In this document: positions 34,424 to 43,887 of the stretch, piece by piece
Numbering within the stretch: the stretch's first letter is position 1
Layout: the number at the start of each line of letters is the position of its first letter
Source of the DNA: CAZRGV01 sp964599655
GTDB taxonomy: Bacteria > Planctomycetota > Planctomycetia > Isosphaerales > Isosphaeraceae
Assembly: GCA_964599655.1 (NCBI GenBank)
Contig: CAZRGV010000025.1
Coordinates: 1 to 56,720 of the forward strand
Direction: 5' to 3'
Length of the DNA: 56,720 nt
Position numbers and translations under genes: made by a program
Notes under the pieces: generated by a model
Seen by the model: the letters and a program-made list of their open reading frames with translations, nothing else
Told to the model about the DNA's origin: nothing
Databases searched by the model: none

Positions 34424-35569
34424 ATGCGGGTGACACTTGTGACGGAAACGTATTTTCCCCAGGTCAACGGCGTCTCTCGCACGCTGGGTCAGCTCGTTCG
34501 CGTCCTGACCGAAGCAGGCGACTCGGTGCAACTGATCCAACCCGACTATGGCGAACCGCCCCGAGCCACCAGCGATCGGTTGGTACGTTCCATCAATCTG
34601 CCCTTCTATCGCGAGTTGTTCCTACCGTTGCCGCCCTTTGGCTCGGTTCACAAGGCGATCGAGGCGTTTCAACCCGACCTGGTGCACATCGCGACCGAGG
34701 CCACGCTGGGATTGAGTGTCCTGCGGCACGTGCTCCGGCGGAGAATCCCCACGGTCTCGAGTTTCCACACGAACTTCGACCAGTATTCCGCCCACTACCG
34801 GATCGGGTGGCTCAAGGGGCCAATCTGGCGATACCTTCGATGGTTCCATAACAAGACACTGGAAACATATGCGCCGTCGAGGGCCACCATTCACGACCTG
34901 GAAGCGCGAGGCTTGCAGCGACTCGTACTCTGGCCACGAGGTGTCGACGGCCGGTTATTCCGTCCCGACCGACCGGGACGAGAAACGATCCGGTCCTCGC
35001 TTGGATTCGACCCCGAGCACGTCGTGATCGGTCATGTGAGCCGGATCGCGGCGGAAAAGAACGTCGGATACCTGGGGGAGGCTCTCCAGCAGGTCGAGGA
35101 GGCGCGGCCGAACGTGCGGCTCTTGATCGTCGGAGATGGCCCGGCGAGACCGGGACTGGAGAAGCGACTCGGGAAGGCGGCCCGATTCGTCGGCTACCGC
35201 AAGGGGGACGATCTGGCCGATCACTACGCCGCGGCCGATCTCTTTGCATTCGCAAGTCTTACCGAGACGTTCGGCAACGTGATTCTCGAGGCGATGTCGT
35301 CCGGCTTGCCGGTCGTCGCCGTTCGAGCGGGAGGCCCAGGCGAAATCGTCCAGGAGGGGGTCACGGGCCGGTTGGTCGATCCTGACGAGCCGGCATCCGC
35401 GTTCGCCGAGCGCTTGATCCAGTTGGTGGACCGCGTCGAAGAACGTCGGGCGATGGCCGAGGCGGCCCGGACTTACGCGCAATCGCAGACGTGGGACGCG
35501 ATCATGGGTGGACTCCGGGATCGTTATCAGCGCATCGTGGAATCGGCGGCGGTCACGGCCCGAACCTGA
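34424..35569 (+). CDS. GT4-family glycosyltransferase
   Basis: A 381-residue GT-B glycosyltransferase. The N-terminal domain starts MRVTLVTETYFPQVNGVSRT, typical of retaining transferases related to MgtA/PimB-type mannosyl- and sulfoquinovosyltransferases, with PTVSSFHTNFDQY in the acceptor side. The C-terminal domain carries GHVSRIAAEKNV, LLIVGDGPARPGLE and the E-x7-E motif SLTETFGNVILEAMSSGLPVV that binds the nucleotide sugar. The likely donor is GDP-mannose or UDP-sugar, transferring to a lipid or glycan at the inner face of the membrane. It is convergent with the two polytopic transferase-like genes downstream (40 bp between stops), which suggests, but does not prove, a common glycoconjugate pathway. 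Confidence 0.9.
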   Translation: MRVTLVTETYFPQVNGVSRTLGQLVRVLTEAGDSVQLIQPDYGEPPRATSDRLVRSINLPFYRELFLPLPPFGSVHKAIEAFQPDLVHIATEATLGLSVLRHVLRRRIPTVSSFHTNFDQYSAHYRIGWLKGPIWRYLRWFHNKTLETYAPSRATIHDLEARGLQRLVLWPRGVDGRLFRPDRPGRETIRSSLGFDPEHVVIGHVSRIAAEKNVGYLGEALQQVEEARPNVRLLIVGDGPARPGLEKRLGKAARFVGYRKGDDLADHYAAADLFAFASLTETFGNVILEAMSSGLPVVAVRAGGPGEIVQEGVTGRLVDPDEPASAFAERLIQLVDRVEERRAMAEAARTYAQSQTWDAIMGGLRDRYQRIVESAAVTART

Positions 35570-35609
35570 ATTCGGAACGTTGATTGTCGCCGTGAACCGG
35601 CCCCCAGTG

Positions 35610-37367
35610 TCAGCGGCCCGAGTCGACGGATCCGAATCGTTCTCCGAGGCCGGCACGCATCGGCCTGCCAGATCGCTCGAAGCGAAGGAATCTTGACCGC
35701 TCGACCCAAAGCACGGGCGCCTCGGGAACCAACCGCGAGACCCGATAGCCCTCGACCAGATAATCGCGAAGGGCGGGAAATGGCGGATCACCCGTGAAAA
35801 TCAACTCGGGAGGATTCGCCTGCAGATCCGACATGATTTCTTCGGTCCAGCGGCTCACAAGCGGATGATTGCGTCCCGCATAAGCCTTCAAGAGCTCGTT
35901 GGCGAAGAAGTGACGCGTGGGACTGTCGAGCCCCGAATAAAAATACAAGGGACTCTGCCATCCCCAGACGTAAAGGTGCGGCGACTCCCAGACCTTCGAC
36001 TTACTCGCGAGCTGACGGCCGATCTGCCGAAGCCGGACCCACTGGGCTCCGCCCTTGTATCGGACCGTCAGTTGTTCGGGCGGCACGAGGAGATAGTCGC
36101 GAACCTGGAGAAGCACGGTTCCAAGCACCGCCAAGCCGACGGCCAACGAAACGATCAGCCAGAACAGCCCGCGCATCGGCCGACGGGACCGGAAGGCGTC
36201 ACGAACGCGAGTCAGGCCGTCGGTCAGCAAGGTCGCAACCAGTAGTGCGATCCCAGGCGTCGGCAGCAAGTAGTAGTGGGCCCAGAACATCCCCGGCAAG
36301 ATCACCTGAACCCAGGCCGAAAGGGTCCAGCCGGCCACAAGGCGGCGCGTCGCGTTTGTTGGTCCGAACAAGAACCACCCCATCGCGGGAACCGACGCGA
36401 TCCAGAGCGGCCAGCTCCCGGTTCCCCACCAGACCAACCAGTCGGTCGTTCCAAACGGCCAGGGAAGCGCGCCCGTCCTGGGGTCGGAATTCCCCGTAAG
36501 CCAGCGGACAAGAGCGCTCGGAGCGTTCGTCCCCGCTGGCGTGTCGGTCGCCATTGCGCTCCCGTATCGAACGATGTCCTCGAACGCCGAGGGCCCAGCT
36601 CCTTGCCCGACCAAGACGCCAATGGCGATCGCCCAGGGAAGCACGAACCCCGCGCACAACGCCGACAGATCCCGCCCTCGGGAGCTCATCGAACGAACGA
36701 CGCCGGTCTCATCCCGCCTCAACCAGAGGGCCGTCGCGAAAAGAGGCAGATTCACAACCGCCACCTGCTTCACCAAAGTCGCACCCGCAAGCAAAACTCC
36801 AGCCAGAAAGGGTCCGAACCCGCCGGATCGCTTCCAGAAGGAAACGAGGATTGCGAGGGACGCAACCGAGAACAGGTTGATCGCGTGCTCAAGGTTCGCT
36901 CCGTTCCCATAAAGATAAGGGTCCGTGCTCAGAACTGCGTACACAAACGCACTCAAGCATCCAGCGCCGGGTCCCGCGATCCACAGCCCGATCCACCAGA
37001 GCAGAACGATGGTCAAAAGGACGAGAGGGATCGGCAGAATGCGAATCGTGATCTCGTTCGCATCGCCGAGGGCGATCGCCGCTTCGTAGATCCAGTATCC
37101 TCCAGGAGGCTTGTTCTCGGTCAAATCTCGATACATGACGTCGCCATTGAGGAGGCGGCGGCCAATGTAGCCGTACGCGGCCTCATCACAGTCGAGCGGT
37201 TCGGACTCCCCTTCGACGACCGGCCAGAGAGTCAGCTTCATCCGGTCACGGACGGTCGGCCCGAAGGTGTGGCCGCGCCACCAGACATCAAAAACGAGAA
37301 TCCCGAGGAGGACCATCCAGGCCCATTCCGGAGTTCCGCGCTGCCGAGGCGGTTCTGACGCGTTCAC
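35610..37367 (-). CDS. Polytopic GT39/ArnT-like glycosyltransferase
   Basis: A 585-residue membrane protein with about 11-13 hydrophobic helices and a soluble C-terminal part. After the first helix it has the GT-C signature EPLDCDEAAYGYIGRRLL and GDVMYRDLTENKPPGGYW, as in dolichyl/undecaprenyl-phosphate sugar-dependent transferases (PMT/ArnT). Such enzymes move sugars from polyprenyl phosphates to lipids, proteins or glycans on the outer side of the inner membrane. The start is GTG 37367, which overlaps the upstream TGA as GTGA and has GGAGG six bases before it; the longer frame would run deep into the previous gene. It is translationally coupled to the gene at 37364-39283. Confidence 0.85.
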   Translation of the reverse strand: MNASEPPRQRGTPEWAWMVLLGILVFDVWWRGHTFGPTVRDRMKLTLWPVVEGESEPLDCDEAAYGYIGRRLLNGDVMYRDLTENKPPGGYWIYEAAIALGDANEITIRILPIPLVLLTIVLLWWIGLWIAGPGAGCLSAFVYAVLSTDPYLYGNGANLEHAINLFSVASLAILVSFWKRSGGFGPFLAGVLLAGATLVKQVAVVNLPLFATALWLRRDETGVVRSMSSRGRDLSALCAGFVLPWAIAIGVLVGQGAGPSAFEDIVRYGSAMATDTPAGTNAPSALVRWLTGNSDPRTGALPWPFGTTDWLVWWGTGSWPLWIASVPAMGWFLFGPTNATRRLVAGWTLSAWVQVILPGMFWAHYYLLPTPGIALLVATLLTDGLTRVRDAFRSRRPMRGLFWLIVSLAVGLAVLGTVLLQVRDYLLVPPEQLTVRYKGGAQWVRLRQIGRQLASKSKVWESPHLYVWGWQSPLYFYSGLDSPTRHFFANELLKAYAGRNHPLVSRWTEEIMSDLQANPPELIFTGDPPFPALRDYLVEGYRVSRLVPEAPVLWVERSRFLRFERSGRPMRAGLGERFGSVDSGR

Positions 37368-39283
37368 GGCGAACCTCCGCCGAGTCGGTAGAGACGCACT
37401 GGGTAGGGCAACCCACTCGGGGATCGGTAGAGTTCGCGATCCGCGACAAGCCCAAGCCCCAGTCGAATTTTCTCGAGGTAAGGCCCCCAAATCTCGGGGT
37501 CGACGTCGGGCGGTGGTTCAAACGAGCCCCACAGAAGAAAATTCACCTGATAATCTCGGATCGTTCGCTCAAGATGGGGAGGATAATAACTTCGAGGGAA
37601 CAGGACCGTTGTGCGCTGGCTGGTCACGCGAAATTCCCAGGGAAACCAGGTCATGACCCTCGCATTCTCGGGGACGATGTCTGGATGCCGCCGCACCCAT
37701 TCACCCGCATCACGGAGCGCGGGCCAGTGAAGTTGATAGGAACTGACGAACCATGAGGTATCGTGGGCCCAGGTGGGACCGGCCCAGAGCAGGAGCACGG
37801 TCGCCACGTACCATCGCGAATGCTTCGCCGGCACAACGGACGCCCGCAACCAATCCATCAGGCCCGCAACCGCCATCGGTAGCATCAAGGCGTAAACAGG
37901 CAGGTAATATCGCCCGAGTTGCTGAACCTGCGTCACATCGGCCACGTTGAAAAGCGTGGCTGCCACAAAAACGAGAAGGATCGTCACGATCAGGCGATCC
38001 GCGTCACGTCCTTGGGGGAACTTCTGAGGGTCCGGCCAGAACCAGCGATGAACACAACCCAGGACAACCGGAAAACTCAGCATCATGAACGAGTACGTGG
38101 CGATGATCAGCAACGACTTGATCTTCACCCGCACAATATCCGGCATGTTGGCGGCGGTGTAGAATTCCGATGCGAGGGTGTTCCCCTTCTGGTAGTGATG
38201 GATCGTCCACGAGAAATTATAAGGAAAATATTTTGTGTATGTATAAAATGGTTCTCCATACTCTTTGTAGGTGACCCAGGCCCAGGGAGCGATGACGGCG
38301 ATCAAGACCATGCCCCAAAGGAGAAGTGGTCCGAGAAACCGTCGAGCGTGTGCCACCAGAGCGAACACACCAACGGCTGCGGTCAGAGCCATCGCCGTGT
38401 TACGCGCCAGGATCGCGAGACCTCCGCAGCCTCCGGCGGCGATCGCCCAGCACCAGGCGATCGCACCGTTCGCGTTCCAGATCTCCGTGGCAAGCCAGAC
38501 GGCCAGAATCGCTGCGAGAGCGACCTGGCTCTCTCGAAGCGAGAAGCCCGCGTAGATGGCATGAACCGGCAAGACCGCGAGCAGGGCCATCGCACCCAGA
38601 CCGACGTCGGGACCGTAGCGCCGCCTGCCGAACGCGTAAATCGCCGGCAAGCAAAGCAGGTTCAGTACGAAGCTCGTTCCCTTCGCCACCGCGAAGGTAC
38701 TTTCCAGAAAACGTCCCGGCACAACGCCTGTAAGCCAATAGACAAAGGCCAGCGTGTACGCCCAGAGCGGCGTCGCCCAATCGTCGAGGACCCCTTCCCC
38801 TCGCCGGATTGGGGGATAATCGCGAAAAAAGCTTTCGACATAATGCTTCACGGCCCCTTCACCCCGGTAGACCGAGGTTGCGACTTCGATGTAGTGGCAA
38901 CTGTCACCAGGAACGAGCGGGAGATTGCCCCCAATAATCCAGATGGTGGCGCGGATCGCATACGCGACGAGGATGACCGAGAACCAGCGCCTCCCGTGAG
39001 ATGGGAGCCAGGGTGAAGCGAGGAAGGTCAAGGCAAGGAGGCCGGCGAGAATCCCAAGATGCACGCGGGCCAGGGGAATCTGACTTGGCTCGCGGATCTC
39101 GGCCAGCGCCGACTTCTCGTAAAACAAATGCGCTACCAGCTTGAATGCTGGGGCAAACCAATGATAGGTCGACTCGGCCCAGATCGCGATTCCAAGGATC
39201 GCCAGCAGGACGATCCCCATGATGAACAGGTGGCGATCCCGTCCTGTCATGCCCCCCGTTCCCTTTCCGATCAATGGTCGCAT
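37364..39283 (-). CDS. Polytopic membrane protein, GT39/GT-C-like
   Basis: A 639-residue protein with about 12 membrane helices and a C-terminal periplasmic-type domain (about 520-639). After helix 3 it has LVPGDSCHYIEVATSVYRGEG and later YPPIRRGEGVLDDWATPLWAY, a GT-C-like arrangement in which GD takes the place of the usual DE metal/donor site; LRESQVALAAILAVWLA fits the next loop/helix. The sugar donor and acceptor are unknown. ATG 39283 is used; ATG 39250 in frame, preceded by a G-rich stretch, is an alternative. The stop overlaps the start of the second GT-C gene. The 167 bp upstream are unusually AT-rich. Confidence 0.8.
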   Translation of the reverse strand: MRPLIGKGTGGMTGRDRHLFIMGIVLLAILGIAIWAESTYHWFAPAFKLVAHLFYEKSALAEIREPSQIPLARVHLGILAGLLALTFLASPWLPSHGRRWFSVILVAYAIRATIWIIGGNLPLVPGDSCHYIEVATSVYRGEGAVKHYVESFFRDYPPIRRGEGVLDDWATPLWAYTLAFVYWLTGVVPGRFLESTFAVAKGTSFVLNLLCLPAIYAFGRRRYGPDVGLGAMALLAVLPVHAIYAGFSLRESQVALAAILAVWLATEIWNANGAIAWCWAIAAGGCGGLAILARNTAMALTAAVGVFALVAHARRFLGPLLLWGMVLIAVIAPWAWVTYKEYGEPFYTYTKYFPYNFSWTIHHYQKGNTLASEFYTAANMPDIVRVKIKSLLIIATYSFMMLSFPVVLGCVHRWFWPDPQKFPQGRDADRLIVTILLVFVAATLFNVADVTQVQQLGRYYLPVYALMLPMAVAGLMDWLRASVVPAKHSRWYVATVLLLWAGPTWAHDTSWFVSSYQLHWPALRDAGEWVRRHPDIVPENARVMTWFPWEFRVTSQRTTVLFPRSYYPPHLERTIRDYQVNFLLWGSFEPPPDVDPEIWGPYLEKIRLGLGLVADRELYRSPSGLPYPVRLYRLGGGSP

Positions 39284-39425
39284 CCCGTTGGGAATCCGAA
39301 TCGCTTCCGCCCGACGACACTAGGTTCGTCGTAATCAGTCGAGCAGGCAGTCACTTGAATCCAGATCTTACAGTCACTTAATGAAACTGCGTGATTATTT
39401 GCAACTTTGTTGTTTATACATTTCT

Positions 39426-39454
39426 TTATTTTTGCAATCCCATTGGCCAGTCAA
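39426..39454 (-). promoter_or_regulatory. Candidate sigma-70-like promoter for the GT-C gene pair
   Basis: On the minus strand TTGACT (39454-39449), 17 bases, AAATAA (39431-39426), in the AT-rich stretch 39340-39440, about 140 bp before ATG 39283. The -35 overlaps the stop of the upstream gene. Confidence 0.35.
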
Positions 39455-40449
39455 TCGTGTCTTACCGCATCGGTCTTGGGTGTCTCGTGAGGAATCTCTT
39501 CCCCGAGCCGCCGTTCCGCGCGATTCAATTGTTCCTGCTCCCAAAGTCCCGTAGCCCGATCGATCTCGGACCGCAACGCTTCGAGCCCCTCCGCCACGTT
39601 GTCCGAACGCGTTAACGGACCCTCGCCTTGCAGCGACTCGATCTGACGATGCCGATCCAAAAGCTTGCTCAACATCACGAGAAGTTTTCGCTCATTCTCG
39701 GTCAGTCGACCATGCTCTGCGTCCGACTTCAGCCTGGACAATCGATCGTGTTCAAGTTGATAGGAGGACTGCTTCATCTGGAGGTCGGATTTCGCTCGTT
39801 CGACTGCCCCCTTGAGCTGCGCCACCTGCATGGGCTTCTCAAAGTTCTCCAGCGCCTGAAGGTTGGCGGCGACCTGCTCGTCGGCCTGCTCGGCTCTCCC
39901 CAGGACAATCAGGTCGTCCTCAAGAACACTTGGAGTAAACAGCTTCTTGTCCAGCTTATTCTTGACCCATTCGGCGTGGTTTCTGGCGCGACTGAGCGTG
40001 AGGGCTGTCTTGTTCCGCTCCACCTCGATCGCCTTCTTGCGTAAAGGAAAGTCGATCTCCAGATACTTCTTGAGCGCGATTCCCGCGATCTCCTGATTCC
40101 TGCGCGCCTCTTCGACGTCGGATTCGAGATGCTTGACCACGATTTCTTGCTCGATTTCCCGTTCTTTGGCGGCGACTTCCTCTTCAAGACGCCCGATGAC
40201 AGCATTCGCCAGTTCCTTGATTCGGGCTGTCTGAAGTCTCAGTTGCTCTGCTGGATCAACCTCGGGATTAGGTGCCGCTCGGCGACCCTCCACCGACGGA
40301 GGCACGGCCGAAGCGGAGGGCCTTGCCGTCTCTTCCGATCGTCCCTTTTCCATCAAGGTGGGGGAGGTGCGAGGCATGGCGGTGACGACACTCGCAACGA
40401 GTAAGCCGGCCATTCCACATCCCAACAACGCCTTCCTTCGCAGCCTCAT
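39451..40449 (-). CDS. Membrane-anchored or exported coiled-coil protein
   Basis: A 332-residue protein. The N-terminus has a basic start and one hydrophobic segment (ALLGCGMAGLLVASVVTAM), either a signal peptide or an anchor. After a Pro/Ala/Ser-rich spacer the rest (about 75-300) is a long charged coiled coil with Glu/Arg/Lys heptads (RIKELANAVIGRLEEEVAAK, ARNHAEWVKNKLDKKLFTP). The helical-hairpin look recalls the coiled coil of HlyD-type adaptor proteins, but no lipoyl or beta-barrel domains are seen. No efflux pump genes are adjacent. The function is unknown; a structural role in the periplasm is a guess. Confidence 0.72.
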   Translation of the reverse strand: MRLRRKALLGCGMAGLLVASVVTAMPRTSPTLMEKGRSEETARPSASAVPPSVEGRRAAPNPEVDPAEQLRLQTARIKELANAVIGRLEEEVAAKEREIEQEIVVKHLESDVEEARRNQEIAGIALKKYLEIDFPLRKKAIEVERNKTALTLSRARNHAEWVKNKLDKKLFTPSVLEDDLIVLGRAEQADEQVAANLQALENFEKPMQVAQLKGAVERAKSDLQMKQSSYQLEHDRLSRLKSDAEHGRLTENERKLLVMLSKLLDRHRQIESLQGEGPLTRSDNVAEGLEALRSEIDRATGLWEQEQLNRAERRLGEEIPHETPKTDAVRHD

Positions 40450-40633
40450 GATGTCGCCTCCAGATTCGGGACTTCACGGGAATGCGTAACGCCCTTGTCT
40501 TGAGTATCGGCGACGACGTTCTCTGATTCGAGTGGGTCGCACCTCGGTTCCGACCAGAACGCCAGGAACTCCATCCCGGCGCCCACGGCCGCGTCCGAGG
40601 GATGAGGCTTCCTAACGGGTTGTCTGGGAATGG

Positions 40634-42313
40634 CTATTTCGAGACGTTCCGGAGCATGGCCTCCCGCTTCGCCTTGAATTCCGAACCGTCTTTCCATTGA
40701 GGATCAACGTCTCCATCGGCCACCCGGATTCCCAGTTCGAAGAGAAGTCGCGCGTCCTCGACAGCACCCGAAAGATCCCAGTCGGGTTTCACGTCGTCAC
40801 TGACTTTATGATAATGGTTCCTTGTGTACTCGTCGCGCTTCTTCTGGCCGAAGTCGTCCGGCTTTCCCACATACAGGCTTCCGCCCTTGGCATTCAAAGC
40901 CGGGACACCGACCTTCGCGAATTCGAAGTGATCCGAGCGATAGTACATCCCCTTCTCGGGTTCCGCGTCCGGACCGACCTCCCGGCCGCGGTCCTTCGCG
41001 AGCCGTTCCAGAAGATCGTCGAGCGTCGATTGCCCAAGACCCACGCTGGTCAGATCGCGCGTCGGGCCCCAAAGGTTGATAACATCCATGTTGATGTCAG
41101 CGAGCGTGGTTTCGAGAGGATAAAGGGGATGCTCGGCGTAGTACCGCGTTCCGAGTAGTCCCTTCTCCTCGGCGGTCACGACAAGGAACAGCAACGACCG
41201 CTTTGGTCCGGGCTGGATTCGCGAACAGGCTTCCGCGATTTCGAGCAACATCGCCACACCCGAGGCGTTGTCCGCCGCGCCGTTGTAAATCTGATCTCCT
41301 GGAAGGGTTTCATCACGCCCGAGGTGGTCCCAGTGGGCTGTATAAACCACGTGTTCCCGCGCCTGACGCGGATCGGAGCCCGGAAGGCGAGCCACGACGT
41401 TCTTTGACTCGAGACGACGGGTTGTGTTTTCGACGTCGAAGCCAGCCGTGGCGCCGAGCGGAACGGGCTGAAAGTCCTTCTTGCTCGCGGCCCGCTTGAG
41501 CGTCTCGAAATCGAGGCCGCAGGATTCGAAAAGACGCTTGGCTGTCTCGACGGGGATCCAGGCTTCGAGAGCGACTCGGCTCGTGTTGCCGTCGGCGGAT
41601 GGAATGTCGAAGTTCTCACGACCCCAGCTTCCGACGATCACCTGGTAGGGGTAGCCCGCCGGTCCCGTCTCGTGCACGAGGATCGCCGCGGCGGCTCCTT
41701 TCTCTGACGCAATCTCGTACTTATACGTCCAGCGACCGTAATAGGTCATCGCCCGTCCCTTGAACAGTCCGTCGTCAAGCTTTGACGGATCGTTCTCGCT
41801 GGCAACGGGTGGGTCGTTAATGAGCATCACGATCGTCTTGCCTCGGACATCGACGCCCTTGTAGTCATCCCAGTCATACTCCGGAGCGACGACGCCGTAG
41901 CCCACGAACACCACGTCCGAGTTCTCGACCTTTAGTTGAGGGGACTCGCGCCTCGAAACGGCCACCCACTCTTCAGGCGATTTCCATTCCAGCGTCTCGC
42001 CACCGACCTGAATCGCGGCCCTGGCCTTCGTTTGGAAACCAACGAGTGGGACGTTCTGAATGTATGTGCCGTCCGGGTTTCCTGGCTGGAGTCCCATGCG
42101 CTGGAATTCGTGGATGAGATAACTCACCGTGAGCTCCTCGCCCTTCGAACCTGGGGCTCGGCCCTCGAATTCATCGGAGGCCAGAACGCGAATGTGCTGG
42201 AGCATCTCGCTGGCCTGGATCGTTTCCGAGGCGGTTTCGATCCGCCGGTCCGCCGCGAGCCCATGGGAAGCCACAAGTGCCGTGAATGCGTAGACGCCGA
42301 TGACTCGCCGCAT
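40634..42313 (-). CDS. Exported M28-family zinc peptidase with PA-like insert
   Basis: A 559-residue protein with a short signal peptide (VIGVYAFTALVASHGLA). It is an M28 aminopeptidase-like enzyme with two zinc ions. All ligand motifs are visible: YTAHWDHLG, NGAADNASGVA, VTAEEKGLLGT (catalytic Glu pair), NMDVINLWG and YHKVSDD near the C-terminus. Between the N-terminal part and the catalytic half lies a protease-associated (PA)-like domain (about 140-260; SDVVFVGYGVVAPEYDWDDY, GAAAAILVHETGPAGYP). It probably trims peptides in the periplasm. It follows the amidohydrolase gene by 75 bp on the same strand, a pair fitting peptide catabolism. Confidence 0.92.
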   Translation of the reverse strand: MRRVIGVYAFTALVASHGLAADRRIETASETIQASEMLQHIRVLASDEFEGRAPGSKGEELTVSYLIHEFQRMGLQPGNPDGTYIQNVPLVGFQTKARAAIQVGGETLEWKSPEEWVAVSRRESPQLKVENSDVVFVGYGVVAPEYDWDDYKGVDVRGKTIVMLINDPPVASENDPSKLDDGLFKGRAMTYYGRWTYKYEIASEKGAAAAILVHETGPAGYPYQVIVGSWGRENFDIPSADGNTSRVALEAWIPVETAKRLFESCGLDFETLKRAASKKDFQPVPLGATAGFDVENTTRRLESKNVVARLPGSDPRQAREHVVYTAHWDHLGRDETLPGDQIYNGAADNASGVAMLLEIAEACSRIQPGPKRSLLFLVVTAEEKGLLGTRYYAEHPLYPLETTLADINMDVINLWGPTRDLTSVGLGQSTLDDLLERLAKDRGREVGPDAEPEKGMYYRSDHFEFAKVGVPALNAKGGSLYVGKPDDFGQKKRDEYTRNHYHKVSDDVKPDWDLSGAVEDARLLFELGIRVADGDVDPQWKDGSEFKAKREAMLRNVSK

Positions 42314-42388
42314 CGTTTACGTGACCTTTCCTTTCGCGCATCCGGGAACGCGCTCGCCCGCAAATCACAAAAGTACGACGGAACATCT

Positions 42389-43741
42389 TCACTTTAACAT
42401 CGAATGGTTCTTCTTGGAGATCGAGTCCTTTACGATCCTTCCGCCTTTCATCACGAAGGAAACGTTCTCAAGGACTCGGATGTCGTGAAGCGGATCACCC
42501 TCCACGGCGATCAGATCAGCGAAGAGCCCTGGTGCGACGCGACCAACGTCGTTCGACCGGTCGAGCAATCGGGCCGCGTCAGACGTCGCCGAGCGGATGG
42601 CACGGGCGGGTGTCATCCCGTACTGCACCATGTAGGCAAACTGTTTCGCGTTGTCCCCGTGGGGATAGACTCCCGCGTCGGTACCGAAAGCGGCGTTCAC
42701 CCCGGCCTTGACGGCCCGAGCAAAGTTCTCTCGTTGTTGCTGACCGAGGGCGCGCTCCTTGTCAATCGACTCCTGAGGCAGTTTGAACTCGATCGCTTTG
42801 CCGAGCAAGTAATCGTCGTTGTAAATATCGGCCACGAGCCAGGTTCCACGCTCGGCCATCATCGAGATTCCTTCCTCGTCGATCAGGCTGCCATGCTCGA
42901 TCGAATCGACGCCAGCGACGACGGCGTTTTTGATACCCTGAGCTCCATGAGCGTGCGCCGCGATTTTGCGACCGGCGGCGTGAGCTTCCTGGACGGCCGC
43001 ACGAAGCTCTTCGACCGTGAATTGGGGCGCGCCCGGCGCATCACCTCGCGAAAGGACGCCTCCCGAGGCGTTAATCTTGATGACGTCGACGCCGTGCTTG
43101 ATCTGGGCTCGGACAACGTGACGAACCTGATCGACACCATCGGCGATCCGGAAATCTCGTTCGACAGGAAACATCTCCACCCGAACCTGCGGGGCAAACC
43201 GGTTGAGGTCGCCGTGACCGCCGGTCATCGAAATGCTCGGCCCGCTTGCTACCACTCGAGGACCGACCAGGAAGCCTTCATCGATCGCATCCCGGAGATC
43301 CACGGCCAGAAACGGCCTCGATCCCACGTCGCGAACTGTTGTGAACCCGGCATCGAGCGTCTTCCGAGCGTTGACGACCGCGGCAAACGCACTATGGTTC
43401 GGCGTGTCCTTGAACTTGTAGATCTCATCGTAACGGTCCGCGCGACTTCCAAGATGGGTGTGACAATCGATCAGACCCGGCAGGACGGTCGCGCCGCTAA
43501 GGTCGATGACCGTCGCTCCCTCCGGAATTGGCAGCCGATCCGCGGAATCAACAGCGCGAATCCTTTCACCTTCAACCAAGATCACGACATTTTGGCGATA
43601 CGAATCTCCCGTGCCGTCGAAAAGACGCCCAGCACGGAGGTAGAGCGGCTTCGGAGCCGATTCGACCGATGCGCAAGTCTCAACAGAAAAACCGAGAGAC
43701 GTCGAAAGACCCAGGCCCAGAAGAATCACGATGCGGTTCAA
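42389..43741 (-). CDS. Exported metal-dependent amidohydrolase (Xaa-Pro dipeptidase/imidazolonepropionase-like)
   Basis: A 450-residue TIM-barrel amidohydrolase. The metal site is complete: VLPGLIDCHTHLG (HxH near residues 94-96), IKINASGGVLS (probable carboxylated Lys), AAHAHGAQGI, SIEHGSLID, and AFGTDAGVYPHG. This subgroup includes secreted dipeptidases acting on Xaa-Pro or Xaa-Arg/Lys bonds; the true substrate is unknown. The start is TTG 43741, which opens a signal peptide (NRIVILLGLGLSTSLGF) with GGGAG seven bases upstream. The GTG at 43852 in the same frame lies inside the terminator hairpin of the upstream gene and is rejected. It is followed by the M28 peptidase gene. Confidence 0.87.
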   Translation of the reverse strand: MNRIVILLGLGLSTSLGFSVETCASVESAPKPLYLRAGRLFDGTGDSYRQNVVILVEGERIRAVDSADRLPIPEGATVIDLSGATVLPGLIDCHTHLGSRADRYDEIYKFKDTPNHSAFAAVVNARKTLDAGFTTVRDVGSRPFLAVDLRDAIDEGFLVGPRVVASGPSISMTGGHGDLNRFAPQVRVEMFPVERDFRIADGVDQVRHVVRAQIKHGVDVIKINASGGVLSRGDAPGAPQFTVEELRAAVQEAHAAGRKIAAHAHGAQGIKNAVVAGVDSIEHGSLIDEEGISMMAERGTWLVADIYNDDYLLGKAIEFKLPQESIDKERALGQQQRENFARAVKAGVNAAFGTDAGVYPHGDNAKQFAYMVQYGMTPARAIRSATSDAARLLDRSNDVGRVAPGLFADLIAVEGDPLHDIRVLENVSFVMKGGRIVKDSISKKNHSMLK

Positions 43742-43831
43742 GGCGTGGCTCCCGAGGCGAAGTGGACACCGAACCGGCGGGCGGACACCGAACCGGACCG
43801 TCGTACTGTAACGGATTTCTCCCTCGGAAAG

Positions 43832-43872
43832 CGACAGGGCGGGGGGCGACACTGTCCCCCCCCGCCCTGTCG
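43832..43872 (-). terminator. Very strong terminator hairpin after the alpha-2-macroglobulin-like gene
   Basis: CGACAGGGCGGGG (from 43832) pairs with CCCCGCCCTGTCG (ending at 43872) in a perfect GC-rich stem of at least 13 bp, 15 bp after the stop at 43888 in the direction of transcription. No T-run follows. Confidence 0.7.
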
Positions 43873-43887
43873 TGTCGAATTCAAATC

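Noticed and set aside
43742..43852. Upstream GTG start of the amidohydrolase
   Set aside because: It would place the start inside the terminator hairpin of the A2M-like gene and bury the signal peptide.
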